Positions 36,290 through 45,543 of a DNA stretch of 64,000 bases are shown here, piece after piece. A program made the translations under genes and the position numbers. The DNA lies in the NCBI GenBank assembly GCA_016124385.1, contig WGNU01000001.1:434001-498000 (forward strand), in the 5' to 3' direction. Numbering within the stretch: the first letter of the stretch is position 1; every line of letters starts with the position of its first letter. The notes beneath the pieces were generated by a model. That model saw only the letters and a program-made list of their open reading frames with translations, was not told the origin of the DNA and made no database searches. Source of the DNA: Alphaproteobacteria bacterium. GTDB taxonomy: Bacteria > Pseudomonadota > Alphaproteobacteria > Micropepsales > Micropepsaceae.

Positions 36290-37261
36290 ATGGTGTCCGC
36301 GCCGTGCCCAAGCGTTGCCGTCATCGCGCATCGCGGCGGCGCGGGGCTCTGGCCGGAGAACACGGCCGAGGCTTTCGCCAACGCCTTCGCCATGGGGGCC
36401 GATGGCGCCGAGCTCGACGTTCACCTCGCGCGCGACAGCACGTTGGTGGTCTTTCACGACGAGACGCTGAAGCCCGAGATCGTGCGCGATGGCGCGGGGG
36501 CGTGGCTGACCGCGCGGGGCCCGCGCCTTTCGGCTCTCACCTATGACGAGCTCGCTGCCTTCGATGTCGGCCGCCTGAAGCCCGGCACGGCTTACGCGGC
36601 GCGCCACCCCGAGCAGCGCCCGATCGACGGCGCGCGCATTCCCCGCCTGGACGACGTGATCGCCCTCGCCAAGGAGGCGAAGGGCGCGCCGCGCCTCTGG
36701 ATCGAACTGAAGACGCCGCTCTTGGGCGCGGAGGGCCTCGAGGCGCCCGCGCCGCTCACCGAGGCGGTGATCGCGTGCCTGAGGCGGACCGATTTCATCG
36801 ACCGCGCGACGCTGATCGCCTTTGACTGGCAGTGCCTCGCGCTCGCGCGGCGCCTCGAGCCCGCGATCAAGACGCGCGCGACCACCCTCCCGCAGCGCTG
36901 GTTCGGGCCCGATCCCGTACCGCCCGAGCACGGCCCCCCGCCGGCCCCCGCGCTCGCCGAATTGCGCCGCCACGCCGCGGCCGGCGCGCCCTGGGAGGCG
37001 GGCTGCCATCCCCGCGATCACGGCGGGCTCATCGGCGCGGTCGCGGCCCTGGGGGTCGATGGCTGGTTTCCCTTCCACCCGGACCTGACGAACGAAAGCG
37101 CCGCCGAGGCGAAGGCCCGTGGCCTCAGCCTTGCGGCGTGGACGGTCGATGCGCCTGAGGAGATGCGCCGGCTGCTCCCGCTCGGCCTCGATGCGATCTG
37201 CACCGACCGGCCGGACCGCCTGCTCGCGCTCCTGGGCGCGGCGCGTCGCGGACGGGCGTAG
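36290..37261 (+). CDS. glycerophosphodiester phosphodiesterase
   Basis: 323 residues, GDPD family TIM barrel. It carries the signature A-H-R-G-G-A-G-L-W-P-E-N-T (13-25), E-L-D-V-H (41-45), F-H-D-E-T-L and I-E-L-K-T. The two catalytic histidines and the metal-binding glutamate, aspartate and second glutamate are therefore present. It hydrolyses glycerophosphodiesters to glycerol-3-phosphate and an alcohol. No signal peptide, so probably cytoplasmic. Confidence 0.92.
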   Translation: MVSAPCPSVAVIAHRGGAGLWPENTAEAFANAFAMGADGAELDVHLARDSTLVVFHDETLKPEIVRDGAGAWLTARGPRLSALTYDELAAFDVGRLKPGTAYAARHPEQRPIDGARIPRLDDVIALAKEAKGAPRLWIELKTPLLGAEGLEAPAPLTEAVIACLRRTDFIDRATLIAFDWQCLALARRLEPAIKTRATTLPQRWFGPDPVPPEHGPPPAPALAELRRHAAAGAPWEAGCHPRDHGGLIGAVAALGVDGWFPFHPDLTNESAAEAKARGLSLAAWTVDAPEEMRRLLPLGLDAICTDRPDRLLALLGAARRGRA

Positions 37262-37390
37262 CATGTACCCTCCCCCTGAGCGTGGAGCGCCCATCCCTCC
37301 AGCCAGTTTCACTGGGCGCGAATTTACCCCTGCCTCAGTTCCGCCACACCCTCGGTTAGAATAGGGGGATTGGGTCGGTTGGGGTTTGCA

Positions 37391-37981
37391 ATGGACGCGA
37401 TGAGGGCGGCAACGCTCGGGCTGGTGGCGGTATTGGGTCTCTCGGGCTGCGCGCGGTGGGTGCTGCCGTCGGAATCCCAATCGCGCGCGACGCAATTCGA
37501 AACCTACGAGACGGCCGAGGCCGCCTATGCGCGCGTCGCGCCCTTCCAGACGACGACCGCCGATCTGCGCGCGATGGAAATCGCGCCCGGCAAGACGCCC
37601 AATCTGCGCGTCGCCAATTACCTCGAGGTCATGCAGCGCTTCATGCCGCAGGAGACCGTGCGGCTGAAGGACCTCGACCCGGCGGTTCAGGCCTGCATCA
37701 ACGCGCGCGATGCGTGCAAGGGCTGGATCCTCCCGCTCGAGCGCATGGACAAGGAGCGTGTCGGCGACGTCTCGCTCGACCTGCTCGGCATCGAGCGCGA
37801 GACGCGCTCATCGGGCTGGCGCGCGGAGATGGTGCTACTGCTGACCGACGACGTCGTCATTTACAAGTTGTGGTCGGGCACGCCGAACGTGATCGAAACC
37901 GCCCGCGAGACGAAGCCGCTCGGTCCGTTGCAGGATCTCTCCGGCACCGCCGGCAATGCGGTCAAGAACGCGATCCAATAA
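37391..37981 (+). CDS. predicted lipoprotein of unknown function
   Basis: 196 residues. The N-terminus has a lipoprotein signal: a hydrophobic A-T-L-G-L-V-A-V-L-G segment and L-G-L-S-G-C lipobox. The remainder is soluble with W-I-L-P-L-E-R-M and V-L-L-L-T-D-D-V-V-I-Y-K-L-W-S-G-T-P-N-V-I-E-T. I do not recognise the family. ATG 37391 was preferred to an in-frame ATG at 37370 because it puts the hydrophobic segment nearer the start. It converges with the glycosyltransferase gene three bases later. Confidence 0.7.
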   Translation: MDAMRAATLGLVAVLGLSGCARWVLPSESQSRATQFETYETAEAAYARVAPFQTTTADLRAMEIAPGKTPNLRVANYLEVMQRFMPQETVRLKDLDPAVQACINARDACKGWILPLERMDKERVGDVSLDLLGIERETRSSGWRAEMVLLLTDDVVIYKLWSGTPNVIETARETKPLGPLQDLSGTAGNAVKNAIQ

Positions 37982-37984
37982 CAC

Positions 37985-39043
37985 TCAAGGCGAATAGAGC
38001 GTCGGCCAATCATAGCGCGCGGGATCGTGCTCGCCCATCAGCGCCTCGATCATGTAGCGCGCGACGATCTCGCAATCGAAGAGCGCGTGATAGCGCGCCC
38101 AGCCTTTGGCCGCGATCCCCCGCGCGCGCGCATCATCGCCCAGCATCCGCTCGATCTGCGCGAGCAGTTCTTCCTCGCTTGAGAAGAACGCGAACGCATC
38201 CTCGTCGAACAGATCGCCGTATCCGGTCTTCCGGTCGATGAAGACGCAAAGCCCGTTCCCGGCCAAATGCGCGAGCCTGTCGGAGGAATAGAGATAGAGA
38301 TCGTTGTCGAACGAGATGTTGAGCCCGCCGCGCGTCGATGACAGCGCGGCCTCGTAGGCCGGCCCATAGAGCGCGGGCGCGCCCCCGATCCCGTGAAAGG
38401 AGGGCCGCAGGCGCGGCAGGCGCTCAAGAATGTGCTGGGCGAGCGTCTCGGGCGCGACGCGCGTATCGCCGACCGCGCGCGGCAGGCCCGCGCTCGACAC
38501 CGCGAAGAAGAGATCGCGCGCGACGCGCTCCTGCTCGAAGGTGCGCGCGCGCTCGACCGCCTTGTCCACCGGGTTCGGCATGAACCCCGCGATCCGCCCG
38601 CCCCCCGCGAAGGGCGCAAGCGCCGCCCCGCTCGTCGTTGCAAAGGTCGCATCGATGAAGGCAAGCTTGCGCGTCATCCGCTCGATCGTATCGGGATTGG
38701 TGAGCAGATCGGCCGTCCATTGGAGGATCTTGATGCTGGGCGCCGCCTCGCGGATCGCGGCGACCGTCTCGGGCGTGATGACATCGGCATGGCCGAGCGC
38801 GAGGACGTCCGGCGCCATGTCGCGCGCGACGTCCCGCAGCGCGCGGTTCGCTGGCCCCGCGCCGAATTTGCGGTGCCCCATGAGGCCGCTCCAGCGCGCG
38901 ACGTCGCGGTCCGAGAACGGGATCACGTGATGCCCCGCCCGGATCCACCCGTTCGTCAGCTTCCAGGAGATGTTGTGGAGATAGACGCCCTTCGGCTTGT
39001 AGCCGAAATTCGAGACGTGAAGGATCCGCAGCGCTCGGCTCAC
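37985..39043 (-). CDS. glycosyltransferase (CgeB/GT4-like)
   Basis: 352 residues. It has a Rossmann-like N-terminus (I-L-H-V-S-N-F-G) and a C-terminal region with G-L-N-I-S-F-D-N-D-L-Y-L-Y-S-S-D-R-L-A-H-L-A-G-N-G and G-Y-G-D-L-F, resembling the CgeB-type glycosyl_trans_1_2 family in which a conserved stretch binds the sugar nucleotide. Donor and acceptor are unknown; envelope polysaccharide is plausible. It overlaps the nitronate monooxygenase gene upstream by four bases. Confidence 0.8.
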   Translation of the reverse strand: MSRALRILHVSNFGYKPKGVYLHNISWKLTNGWIRAGHHVIPFSDRDVARWSGLMGHRKFGAGPANRALRDVARDMAPDVLALGHADVITPETVAAIREAAPSIKILQWTADLLTNPDTIERMTRKLAFIDATFATTSGAALAPFAGGGRIAGFMPNPVDKAVERARTFEQERVARDLFFAVSSAGLPRAVGDTRVAPETLAQHILERLPRLRPSFHGIGGAPALYGPAYEAALSSTRGGLNISFDNDLYLYSSDRLAHLAGNGLCVFIDRKTGYGDLFDEDAFAFFSSEEELLAQIERMLGDDARARGIAAKGWARYHALFDCEIVARYMIEALMGEHDPARYDWPTLYSP

Positions 39044-39993
39044 GCGGGGAAACGCTGGTGGAGCGAGCCGATCGTTTCGTGAAAGCCCGCGACCATCTCA
39101 TCGATGATCTCTTTGACCGGCTTCACGCTGTCGATCCGCCCGGCCACCTGGCCCGAGAGCGCGAGCGAGGCTTCCATATCGCCGCCGAAATAGAGGTCCT
39201 TCGCGTGGCCGAACTCGGCCATCACGGGCGGCCCGTCATAGCTGGGGCCGAGCTTGCGCAGAAGCGCCTCGCTCTTTTCGGTGCGCAGCGCCCGGAGCGC
39301 CGGCCGCGAGAATTGATTGAGGAACACGGTGTCCGTTTCCTGCGCGGCGATGATCGCGTTCTTCCAGTTCTGATGAACGGGGCTCTCGGCGGCCGAGACC
39401 ATCCGCGTGCCGAGCTGCACGCCATCCGCGCCGAGCGCGAAGGCCGCCGCCATCGTCCGCCCGCAGGTGATGCCGCCCGCCGCGATGATGGGCACGTCCG
39501 TGTGCTCGCGCACGAGCGGCAGCAGCACCATCGTCATCACGGGATCGGGGTTTTTGAAGCCGCCGCCTTCGCCGCCCTCGACCACCAGCCCGTCGACGCC
39601 GGCCTCGATCGCTTTCATCGCGGCCTTGAGCGTCGGCACGACGTGAAAGACGGTGAGGCCCGCCTCCTTCAGCGCGCGGCAATATTTCGTGGGGTCCCCC
39701 GCCGAGGTCGTGACGAACTTCACGCCCTGAGCGATCACGAAATCGACGATGCCGGGGTCGCGCACGAAGGCCTGCGCGATGTTGACGCCGAACGGCTTGT
39801 CCGTGAGCGTCCGCATCGTGGCGATCTCGCCCTTGATCTCATCGAGCGCGCCGGACGAGGTCTCGATGATGCCGAGCCCGCCGGCCCGCGAGACGGCGGA
39901 GGCAAGCTGCGCCCGCGCGATCCAGCCCATCGGCGCCTGCACGATCGGGTAGTCGATGCCGAGCATCTCGGTGAGGCGGGTCTTGATGGGCAT
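39040..39993 (-). CDS. nitronate monooxygenase (2-nitropropane dioxygenase family)
   Basis: 317 residues, FMN-dependent TIM barrel. It has P-I-V-Q-A-P-M-G-W at the start, V-E-G-G-E-G-G-G-F, P-I-I-A-A-G-G-I-T-C-G-R and G-A-D-G-V-Q-L-G-T-R, matching the family's FMN phosphate-binding loop. It oxidises nitronates or related compounds; some family members are instead enoyl reductases, so the exact substrate is open. GGAGGCC lies upstream of the ATG. Translationally coupled to the glycosyltransferase by ATGA. Confidence 0.9.
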   Translation of the reverse strand: MPIKTRLTEMLGIDYPIVQAPMGWIARAQLASAVSRAGGLGIIETSSGALDEIKGEIATMRTLTDKPFGVNIAQAFVRDPGIVDFVIAQGVKFVTTSAGDPTKYCRALKEAGLTVFHVVPTLKAAMKAIEAGVDGLVVEGGEGGGFKNPDPVMTMVLLPLVREHTDVPIIAAGGITCGRTMAAAFALGADGVQLGTRMVSAAESPVHQNWKNAIIAAQETDTVFLNQFSRPALRALRTEKSEALLRKLGPSYDGPPVMAEFGHAKDLYFGGDMEASLALSGQVAGRIDSVKPVKEIIDEMVAGFHETIGSLHQRFPA

Positions 39994-40064
39994 GGCGCTG
40001 GCCTCCGCGTCTGAACGTCGGTCGTTGAACCGCGCGCCAATGAAAAGGATTCAGCCCCGCCCGT

Positions 40065-41270
40065 CTAGGGGCCGGTCGCGGCGGCCGCGTCCGCGACGTC
40101 GCCGAGAAACCGCACCCAGCCGCGATAGTCGCCCCAGTCGAAGCCGGTGCGCACGATGACGACGCGGTTGGCGGGCGAGACGTAGATGTATTGGCCGAGA
40201 TTGCCCGACGCGAAGAAATCGTCGCGCCCGTCGTCGCGGTGGTGCACCCACCAATAATATTTGTAGCCGAGATCGAGCGCCCCCGGCTTCCAATCGGGGT
40301 CGACGTGAAGAAGCCCCGCGCCGTCCGCTTCCGTTAGCGTGGCCGAGGCCGCAACCCAGGCGTCGGGAACGATCGCCCGGCCTTGCCAGGTTCCGTTCTG
40401 CAGAAAGAGCTGGCCGAACGTTGCGAAATCGATCGCGCGCGCGTTGATACCGGTCGCCATCTTCTCGAACCCGTGTTCATCGAGGCTCCAGGACGCGGGC
40501 GCCGTCATGCCGAGCGGGCGCCAGATTTTTTCCGAAAGATATTCCGCGACCGGCTTTCCCGTCGCGCGCTCCAGCACCATGCCGATGAGGAGGAGGTTGT
40601 AATCGTTGTACCGCCATTCGGTGCCGGGCGACGTCTCGACCGATTGCGCAAGCGCCAGCGCCTTCAGATCGGGCCCATAATAGGTGAGCGCATCGTCCGA
40701 CCACGGAAGGCCGGATTCGTCGTAGGCAAGACCCGAGCGCATCGTCAACAGCTGCTCGATCGTGATCGCGCCGAGGTCGCGGTCCGCGAGCGCGGGCAGA
40801 TAGGTCGAGATCGGATCGCCGACGCCGCCGATTTTTCCCTCCGCGATCGCGATCCCGACGAGCGCCGAGACGAAGGATTTCGCCGCCGAGAACGACGTCT
40901 CGGTGGAGGTGCGCGCATGGCCGTTGAAATAGCCCTCATAGGCGAGCTGCCCGTCAAAGAGGACGATGAAGGCGGTCGTGTTGGTACCGCTGAGGAAGTC
41001 TTCAAGGCTGTCCGCGCCCGTCGCGGAGAAATGGCGCTGGACGGCCGGCCCGAGGCGCGCATCGCTGAGCGGGCGGGCAGCGGGCGGATAGGTGGTCGCG
41101 GGCGGCTCGTTCGCGACCGCGCGCTCGGGAAAGAGCGTGTAGTCGTCGATCCCGACGCTGTTCCACGCGAGCACGCGCACGAGATAGACGTCGCGCCATG
41201 GCAGGGTCCAGGCCCCTGCAAGGCCCGCAAGGATCAGGATCGCAAAGACGGCAAGCACGCCTCGAAGCAC
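40065..41270 (-). CDS. membrane-anchored serine hydrolase (beta-lactamase/class C-like)
   Basis: 401 residues. An N-terminal hydrophobic segment (V-L-A-V-F-A-I-L-I-L-A-G-L-A-G-A) is followed by a penicillin-binding-fold domain: S128-A-A-K131 as the S-x-x-K nucleophile motif, and Y-N-D-Y-N as the Y-x-N motif near 220. Such proteins include esterases, D-aminopeptidases and carboxypeptidases; class C beta-lactamase activity is not implied. Periplasm-facing location is inferred from the anchor. Confidence 0.87.
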   Translation of the reverse strand: MLRGVLAVFAILILAGLAGAWTLPWRDVYLVRVLAWNSVGIDDYTLFPERAVANEPPATTYPPAARPLSDARLGPAVQRHFSATGADSLEDFLSGTNTTAFIVLFDGQLAYEGYFNGHARTSTETSFSAAKSFVSALVGIAIAEGKIGGVGDPISTYLPALADRDLGAITIEQLLTMRSGLAYDESGLPWSDDALTYYGPDLKALALAQSVETSPGTEWRYNDYNLLLIGMVLERATGKPVAEYLSEKIWRPLGMTAPASWSLDEHGFEKMATGINARAIDFATFGQLFLQNGTWQGRAIVPDAWVAASATLTEADGAGLLHVDPDWKPGALDLGYKYYWWVHHRDDGRDDFFASGNLGQYIYVSPANRVVIVRTGFDWGDYRGWVRFLGDVADAAAATGP

Positions 41271-41341
41271 GGAATGAACCCCGGATTGAATTGCGTGGCG
41301 ATCCTAACGGGGCGGGCGTGACAGAAAACAGCGTGTACGGA

Positions 41342-41773
41342 TCACCTTTGCGCGAGCAGGCTCGCCCACGCCGTGGCCGCCTCGGGCGCGACCATCTGCG
41401 CCATCACGAGCACGAGGCCGAGCGTGGCTGCGTTCCACGAAAAGCTGCGCAGCCAGGGGACCCCCGCCGCATAGAGCGGGATGAAGAGAATCCGCCCGCC
41501 CAAATAGAGGAGCGCGCCATAGTGGCTGAGATCGCCGTTCCGGCCGAGCATGTGGCACGCGAGCACCGCGGCAACGAAGATCGCGAAGGTCTCAAGGAAA
41601 TTGCGCTGCGCCCTGTCGAGCCGCCCGGCGATGCCCGTGGGCTTCAGATCCGCATCGCGCGCGCCGACCGTATAGGCGTTGCCGACCTGCGCCTTGAAAG
41701 TGAAGCTCGCAGCCGAGACATGGACGAGCCCGACGACCATCGCGCCGAACAGGCACCACAGCTCGACCGTCAT
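41342..41773 (-). CDS. MAPEG-family membrane protein
   Basis: 143 residues with four predicted membrane helices. R-A-Q-R-N-F-L-E-T-F-A-I-F-V-A-A-V-L matches the MAPEG core (R-x-x-N-x-x-E), the glutathione-binding region of microsomal GST-like proteins. Activity is not predictable. It starts 24 bases after the infC stop and may be read from the infC transcript. Confidence 0.85.
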   Translation of the reverse strand: MTVELWCLFGAMVVGLVHVSAASFTFKAQVGNAYTVGARDADLKPTGIAGRLDRAQRNFLETFAIFVAAVLACHMLGRNGDLSHYGALLYLGGRILFIPLYAAGVPWLRSFSWNAATLGLVLVMAQMVAPEAATAWASLLAQR

Positions 41774-41796
41774 GGCTCTGCCCCCCGTGACGGCGC

Positions 41797-42339
41797 CTAG
41801 CGCGGCGCCATCACCATCATCATTTGCCGCCCTTCGAGCTTGGTGTCCTGCTCGACCTTGGCGATCTCGTCGAGCTCGGTGCGGATGCGCTGGAGCAGCT
41901 GCATGCCCAGATGCTGATGCTGCATCTCGCGGCCGCGGAAGCGCAGCGTGAATTTCACCTTGTCGCCCTCTTCGAAGAAACGGCGCGCGGCTTTCAGCTT
42001 CGTGGAATAATCATGGTCGTCGATCGAGGGGCGCATTTTCAGCTCCTTCACCTCGATGATCTTCTGCTTCTTGCGGGCTTCGGCCGCCTTCTTCTGCTGT
42101 TCGTATTTGAACTTGCCGAAATCCATCAACCGGCAGACGGGCGGGGTGGAGTTCGGCGCAACCTCGACGAGGTCGAACCCTTCTTCTTCCGCGAGGCGGA
42201 TGGCGTCCAGCTTGCGCATGACGCCGCGCTTCTCATTGCTCTCATCGATCACCAGCACTTCGGGCGCGGTGATGTCGTGATTGACGCGGGGGCCGTCCTT
42301 CGCCTCGGGCTTAGCGGCAGTCATGGGTCGTCTGACTAT
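41797..42339 (-). CDS. infC: translation initiation factor IF-3, probable AUA start
   Basis: 180 residues with both IF-3 domains: D-G-P-R-V-N-H-D-I-T-A-P-E-V-L-V-I-D at the N-terminal domain, the lysine-rich linker E-A-R-K-K-Q-K-I-I-E-V-K-E-L-K, then R-F-R-G-R-E-M. IF-3 checks start codons and anti-associates subunits. I chose the ATA at 42339: a perfect AAGGAG (42347-42352) lies seven bases before it, and the product opens V-R-R-P, a motif I recall in related IF-3 proteins. The ATG at 42324 is 22 bases from that Shine-Dalgarno. Rare starts in infC allow IF-3 to repress itself, as known for AUU in E. coli. Confidence 0.9.
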   Translation of the reverse strand: MVRRPMTAAKPEAKDGPRVNHDITAPEVLVIDESNEKRGVMRKLDAIRLAEEEGFDLVEVAPNSTPPVCRLMDFGKFKYEQQKKAAEARKKQKIIEVKELKMRPSIDDHDYSTKLKAARRFFEEGDKVKFTLRFRGREMQHQHLGMQLLQRIRTELDEIAKVEQDTKLEGRQMMMVMAPR

Positions 42340-42352
42340 GGGTCGTCTCCTT
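42337..42352 (-). promoter_or_regulatory. infC: infC ribosome-binding site with AUA start codon
   Basis: AAGGAG, a seven-base spacer, then ATA. The next in-frame ATG is 15 bases further. The spacing argues that ATA is the true initiation codon and the site of IF-3 autocontrol. Confidence 0.65.
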
Positions 42353-42612
42353 GGAGCGCGGGCCACGGCAAACGGCGAACGGCACCTGCGCTCCGGAGCG
42401 GTGTCCTCCGGGCGATCATGGCAGCGATCAAACGAGGAGGTGCCCCTTGGCAGATGGCGCCACCGCCCGCGTGACGCCGCGAGGGGGCTGAATGGCGCGA
42501 AAGCTAAGCGCGTCTCGGTCAAAGCGCAAGGGTGCTTGTCCGGCGCCGGCGATGGAGCGATTGAACGCATCGGCTTACCGCGCCTGCGAAGGGCGTTTGC
42601 GCCCCCGCCCGC

Positions 42613-43332
42613 CTAGCTCCACCCGCCCGAGATGTTCAGCACCTGGCCGGTAACGAACCCCGAATTGCCCAGCGCGAAGAAGGCGATCGCCTCCGCCGCC
42701 TCCGCCGCATCGCCCAGCCGGCCGAGCGGAATGCGGCCATAGAGCTTCTCGCGCTTGGCGGGGTCCGCCAGCAGCGCCTTGGGATAATAGGTCTCGGTCT
42801 GGATGAAATTGGGCGCGACCGCGTTGACGCTGATGCCCTTGGGCGCAAGTTCGAGCGCGAGGCTCCGGACCGCGCCGTTGATCGCCGCGCGCGCGGCCGC
42901 ATAGGCGGCAAAGCCCGGAATGCCGCCGATCGGCCCGGACGACGTCGCGAACACGATGCGCTTGATCGCGCAGATCGACAGCGCCGCCGCCACCATCGCC
43001 AGGGGCTCGATCGCCAGCTTCTCGAAATAGGGGCGCGTCGTGCCGGCGCTCAGCGTCTCGGCGGGCGTGCGCGGCGCGGGCAGGGCGGCGGGAATGACCA
43101 GCACGTCGAGATCGCCGTGCTTGGCCTTCGCCGCCGCGATCGTTTCTTCCGCGCTCGTCTGCGCGACGGTTTCCACCTTCGGGCGCGGGCCGACGAAGGA
43201 TTGCGTGATCCCGGTATTGTTGAAATCGGCGTCCGCCGCGATCACGCGCGCGCCGCCCTCGATCAGCCGCTCGCAGAGTTCGGGCCCGACGAAATGGGTC
43301 GCGTCGGTCACGAGGACGATGGGGTTCGCCAT
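42613..43332 (-). CDS. halohydrin dehalogenase-like SDR
   Basis: 239 residues, SDR fold. Both halohydrin dehalogenase signatures are exact: T9-x4-F14-x-G16 (T-D-A-T-H-F-V-G), which replaces the SDR cofactor motif T-G-x3-G-x-G and forms the halide site, and S131-x12-Y144-x3-R148, in which arginine replaces the SDR lysine. The downstream A-P-N-F-I-Q-T-E-T-Y-Y-P and T-G-Q-V-L-N-I-S-G-G-W also resemble HheC. These enzymes convert vicinal halohydrins to epoxides without NAD(P) and can open epoxides with azide or cyanide. Activity is inferred. AGGAGG lies five bases before ATG 43332. It lies between thrS and infC with an R2 repeat on the thrS side. Confidence 0.85.
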   Translation of the reverse strand: MANPIVLVTDATHFVGPELCERLIEGGARVIAADADFNNTGITQSFVGPRPKVETVAQTSAEETIAAAKAKHGDLDVLVIPAALPAPRTPAETLSAGTTRPYFEKLAIEPLAMVAAALSICAIKRIVFATSSGPIGGIPGFAAYAAARAAINGAVRSLALELAPKGISVNAVAPNFIQTETYYPKALLADPAKREKLYGRIPLGRLGDAAEAAEAIAFFALGNSGFVTGQVLNISGGWS

Positions 43333-43394
43333 GGATGCCTCCTGTACTCGGGCGTGCCCACCATAGATTGCTGCCGCCGAGCGGACCACAACGC

Positions 43395-43495
43395 TGTCAT
43401 GGCCGCCCCTGTGGCGGCCATCCATCGTCGGCCGATCGACGGGAGCCGCCTGAGAAGCGGCGCCATGGATGGCCGGGACAAGCCCGACCATGACA
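43395..43495. repeat. R2 element (101-bp two-hairpin repeat)
   Basis: The left hairpin GGCCGCC...GGCGGCC and right hairpin CCGGGAC...GCCCG lie between TGTCATGG and CATGACA ends. It lies between the thrS stop and the HHDH start, where it could separate their transcripts. Confidence 0.75.
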
Positions 43496-43508
43496 TCGTT
43501 AAAAGGCG

Positions 43509-45467
43509 CTAGGCCGAACGCAAATCCGGCGGCGTCGCTTCCGCCGCAAAAGCCGCGATCGCCGCATCGAGGCTCATCGATTCCTGCTTGTCGGAGCCGA
43601 GCCGGCGGACCGAGATCGTTCGCTCCTCCGCCTCCCGCTTGCCCGCGACGAGCAGGATCGGGGTTTTTGCTAGGCTATGCTCGCGGACCTTGTAGTTGAT
43701 CTTCTCGTTGCGAAGGTCGGCCTCCGCGCGCAGGCCGGCTCTCTTCAGCAGGTGAACCACCTCGTCGGCGTAAGGGTTCGCGTCCGAGACGATCGTCGCG
43801 ACGGCGATCTGCGTCGGCGCGAGCCAGAGCGGGAAGCGCCCGCCATAATGCTCGATCAGAACGCCGATGAAGCGCTCCATCGAGCCCAAGACCGCGCGGT
43901 GCAGCATCGCCGGGCGCTTGCGCGAGCCGTCCTCGGCGACGTACTCGGCCTCGAACCGTTCCGGCAGATTGAAATCGACCTGCACGGTGCCGCATTGCCA
44001 GCCGCGCCCGATCGCGTCGAACAGTGTGAACTCGAGCTTGGGGCCATAGAACGCGCCCTCGCCCGGATTCTCCGTATAAGGAATGTCGAGGCGGTGGCAC
44101 GCCTCGGCGAGATCGGCCTCCGCCTTGTCCCAGATCTCGTCCGACCCGATGCGGTTCTCCGGCCGCGTCGCCAGCTTCACGCGCACGTCGTCGAACCCCA
44201 GTTCCTTGTAGGTCTCGAAGATGAGTTCGCTCGCGCGCACGGATTCATCGACCATCCGTTCGGGCTCGCAGAAAATATGCGCGTCGTCCTGCGTGAACCC
44301 GCGCACGCGCATGATGCCGTGGAGCGCGCCCGAGGGCTCGTAGCGGTGGCACGAGCCGAACTCGGCCATGCGGATCGGCAAATCGCGATAGGATTTGAGC
44401 CCCTGGTTGAAGATCTGCACGTGGCCGGGGCAGTTCATCGGCTTGACGGCCAGTGTCTTCTTCTCGTCCTCGACTTCGGCGAGGAACATGTGCTCGCGGA
44501 ACTTCGCCCAATGGCCCGAGCGCTCCCACAGCGCCCGGTCGAGCAGCAGCGGCGTCTTCACCTCGATATAGTCGCGCGCCTCGATCTTGCGGCGCACATA
44601 GGATTCGAGCGTGCGGAAGAGCGTGTAACCCTTCGCGTGCCAGAACACCTGGCCGACCGCTTCTTCCTGGATGTGGAAGAGATCCATCTCGCGCCCGATG
44701 CGGCGATGGTCGCGCTTCTCGGCTTCCTCGAGGCGCGTGAGATAGGCCTTCAGCTCCTTCTCGTCGCGCCACGCGGTGCCGTAGATGCGCTGCAGCTGCG
44801 CGTTTTTCGCATCGCCCCGCCAATAGGCGCCCGAGATTCTAGTGAGCTTGAACGCGGTGCCGATCTTGCCGGTCGAGGGCAGATGCGGCCCGCGGCAGAG
44901 GTCGTGCCAATCGCCGTGATAATAGACGCGGATTTCCTCATCGCCCGGCAGGTCGGCGATGATCTGCGCCTTGTACTCCTCGCCGATCGATTTGAAATGC
45001 GCGATCGCCGTCTCGCGCGGCCACACTTCGCGGCGCGTCTTGAGGTCGGCCGCGACGAGCGCGCGCATCTTCTCTTCGATCTTGGGCAGATCGTCGGTCG
45101 TGAACGGCTCGTTCCGCGCGAAATCGTAGAAGAACCCGTCCTCGATATTGGGGCCGATCGTCACCTGCGTGCCGGGGAAGAGCTCCTGCACGGCCTGCGC
45201 GAGCAGATGCGCCGTGTCGTGCCGGATGATGTCGAGTGCCTCCGCCTCGTCCTTGCGCGTGATGATCTGCAGCCGCGCGTCCTCGGTGATCGGCAGGTCG
45301 AGATCGACCATCCGCCCGTTGACGCGCGCGCACAGCGCGGCCTTGGCGAGGCCGGGCCCGATCGCGGCGGCGATGTCGCCGGCCGTCACGCCGCGCGTTT
45401 CCGTCCGCACCGTGCCGTCGGGCAGGGTGATGCGAATGGAAGCGGTAGTCGCGGCGGGGGCGGACAA
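43509..45467 (-). CDS. thrS: threonyl-tRNA synthetase
   Basis: 652 residues, full length. It has an N-terminal TGS domain ([10 protein letters not shown]), the editing domain with [10 protein letters not shown], then the class II core with M-N-C-P-G-H (zinc cysteine), [19 protein letters not shown] (motif 2) and [11 protein letters not shown] (motif 3), and a C-terminal anticodon-binding domain. The start is TTG 45467 with GGAG seven bases upstream; no in-frame ATG precedes the TGS domain. Head of the ancestral thrS-infC gene order. Confidence 0.97.
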   Translation of the reverse strand: MSAPAATTASIRITLPDGTVRTETRGVTAGDIAAAIGPGLAKAALCARVNGRMVDLDLPITEDARLQIITRKDEAEALDIIRHDTAHLLAQAVQELFPGTQVTIGPNIEDGFFYDFARNEPFTTDDLPKIEEKMRALVAADLKTRREVWPRETAIAHFKSIGEEYKAQIIADLPGDEEIRVYYHGDWHDLCRGPHLPSTGKIGTAFKLTRISGAYWRGDAKNAQLQRIYGTAWRDEKELKAYLTRLEEAEKRDHRRIGREMDLFHIQEEAVGQVFWHAKGYTLFRTLESYVRRKIEARDYIEVKTPLLLDRALWERSGHWAKFREHMFLAEVEDEKKTLAVKPMNCPGHVQIFNQGLKSYRDLPIRMAEFGSCHRYEPSGALHGIMRVRGFTQDDAHIFCEPERMVDESVRASELIFETYKELGFDDVRVKLATRPENRIGSDEIWDKAEADLAEACHRLDIPYTENPGEGAFYGPKLEFTLFDAIGRGWQCGTVQVDFNLPERFEAEYVAEDGSRKRPAMLHRAVLGSMERFIGVLIEHYGGRFPLWLAPTQIAVATIVSDANPYADEVVHLLKRAGLRAEADLRNEKINYKVREHSLAKTPILLVAGKREAEERTISVRRLGSDKQESMSLDAAIAAFAAEATPPDLRSA

Positions 45468-45543
45468 GGCGGCTCTCCGATGCTGGTGTTAGGGTGCCGC
45501 GACCATCGGCAAGGGGCCGAAACCTGTCAAGCGAGGGCCGCCC

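Noticed and set aside
40065-41270. Antibiotic-resistance beta-lactamase
   Set aside because: S-x-x-K and Y-x-N are present but the overall pattern fits the broad serine-hydrolase family with a membrane anchor, not a dedicated class C enzyme.
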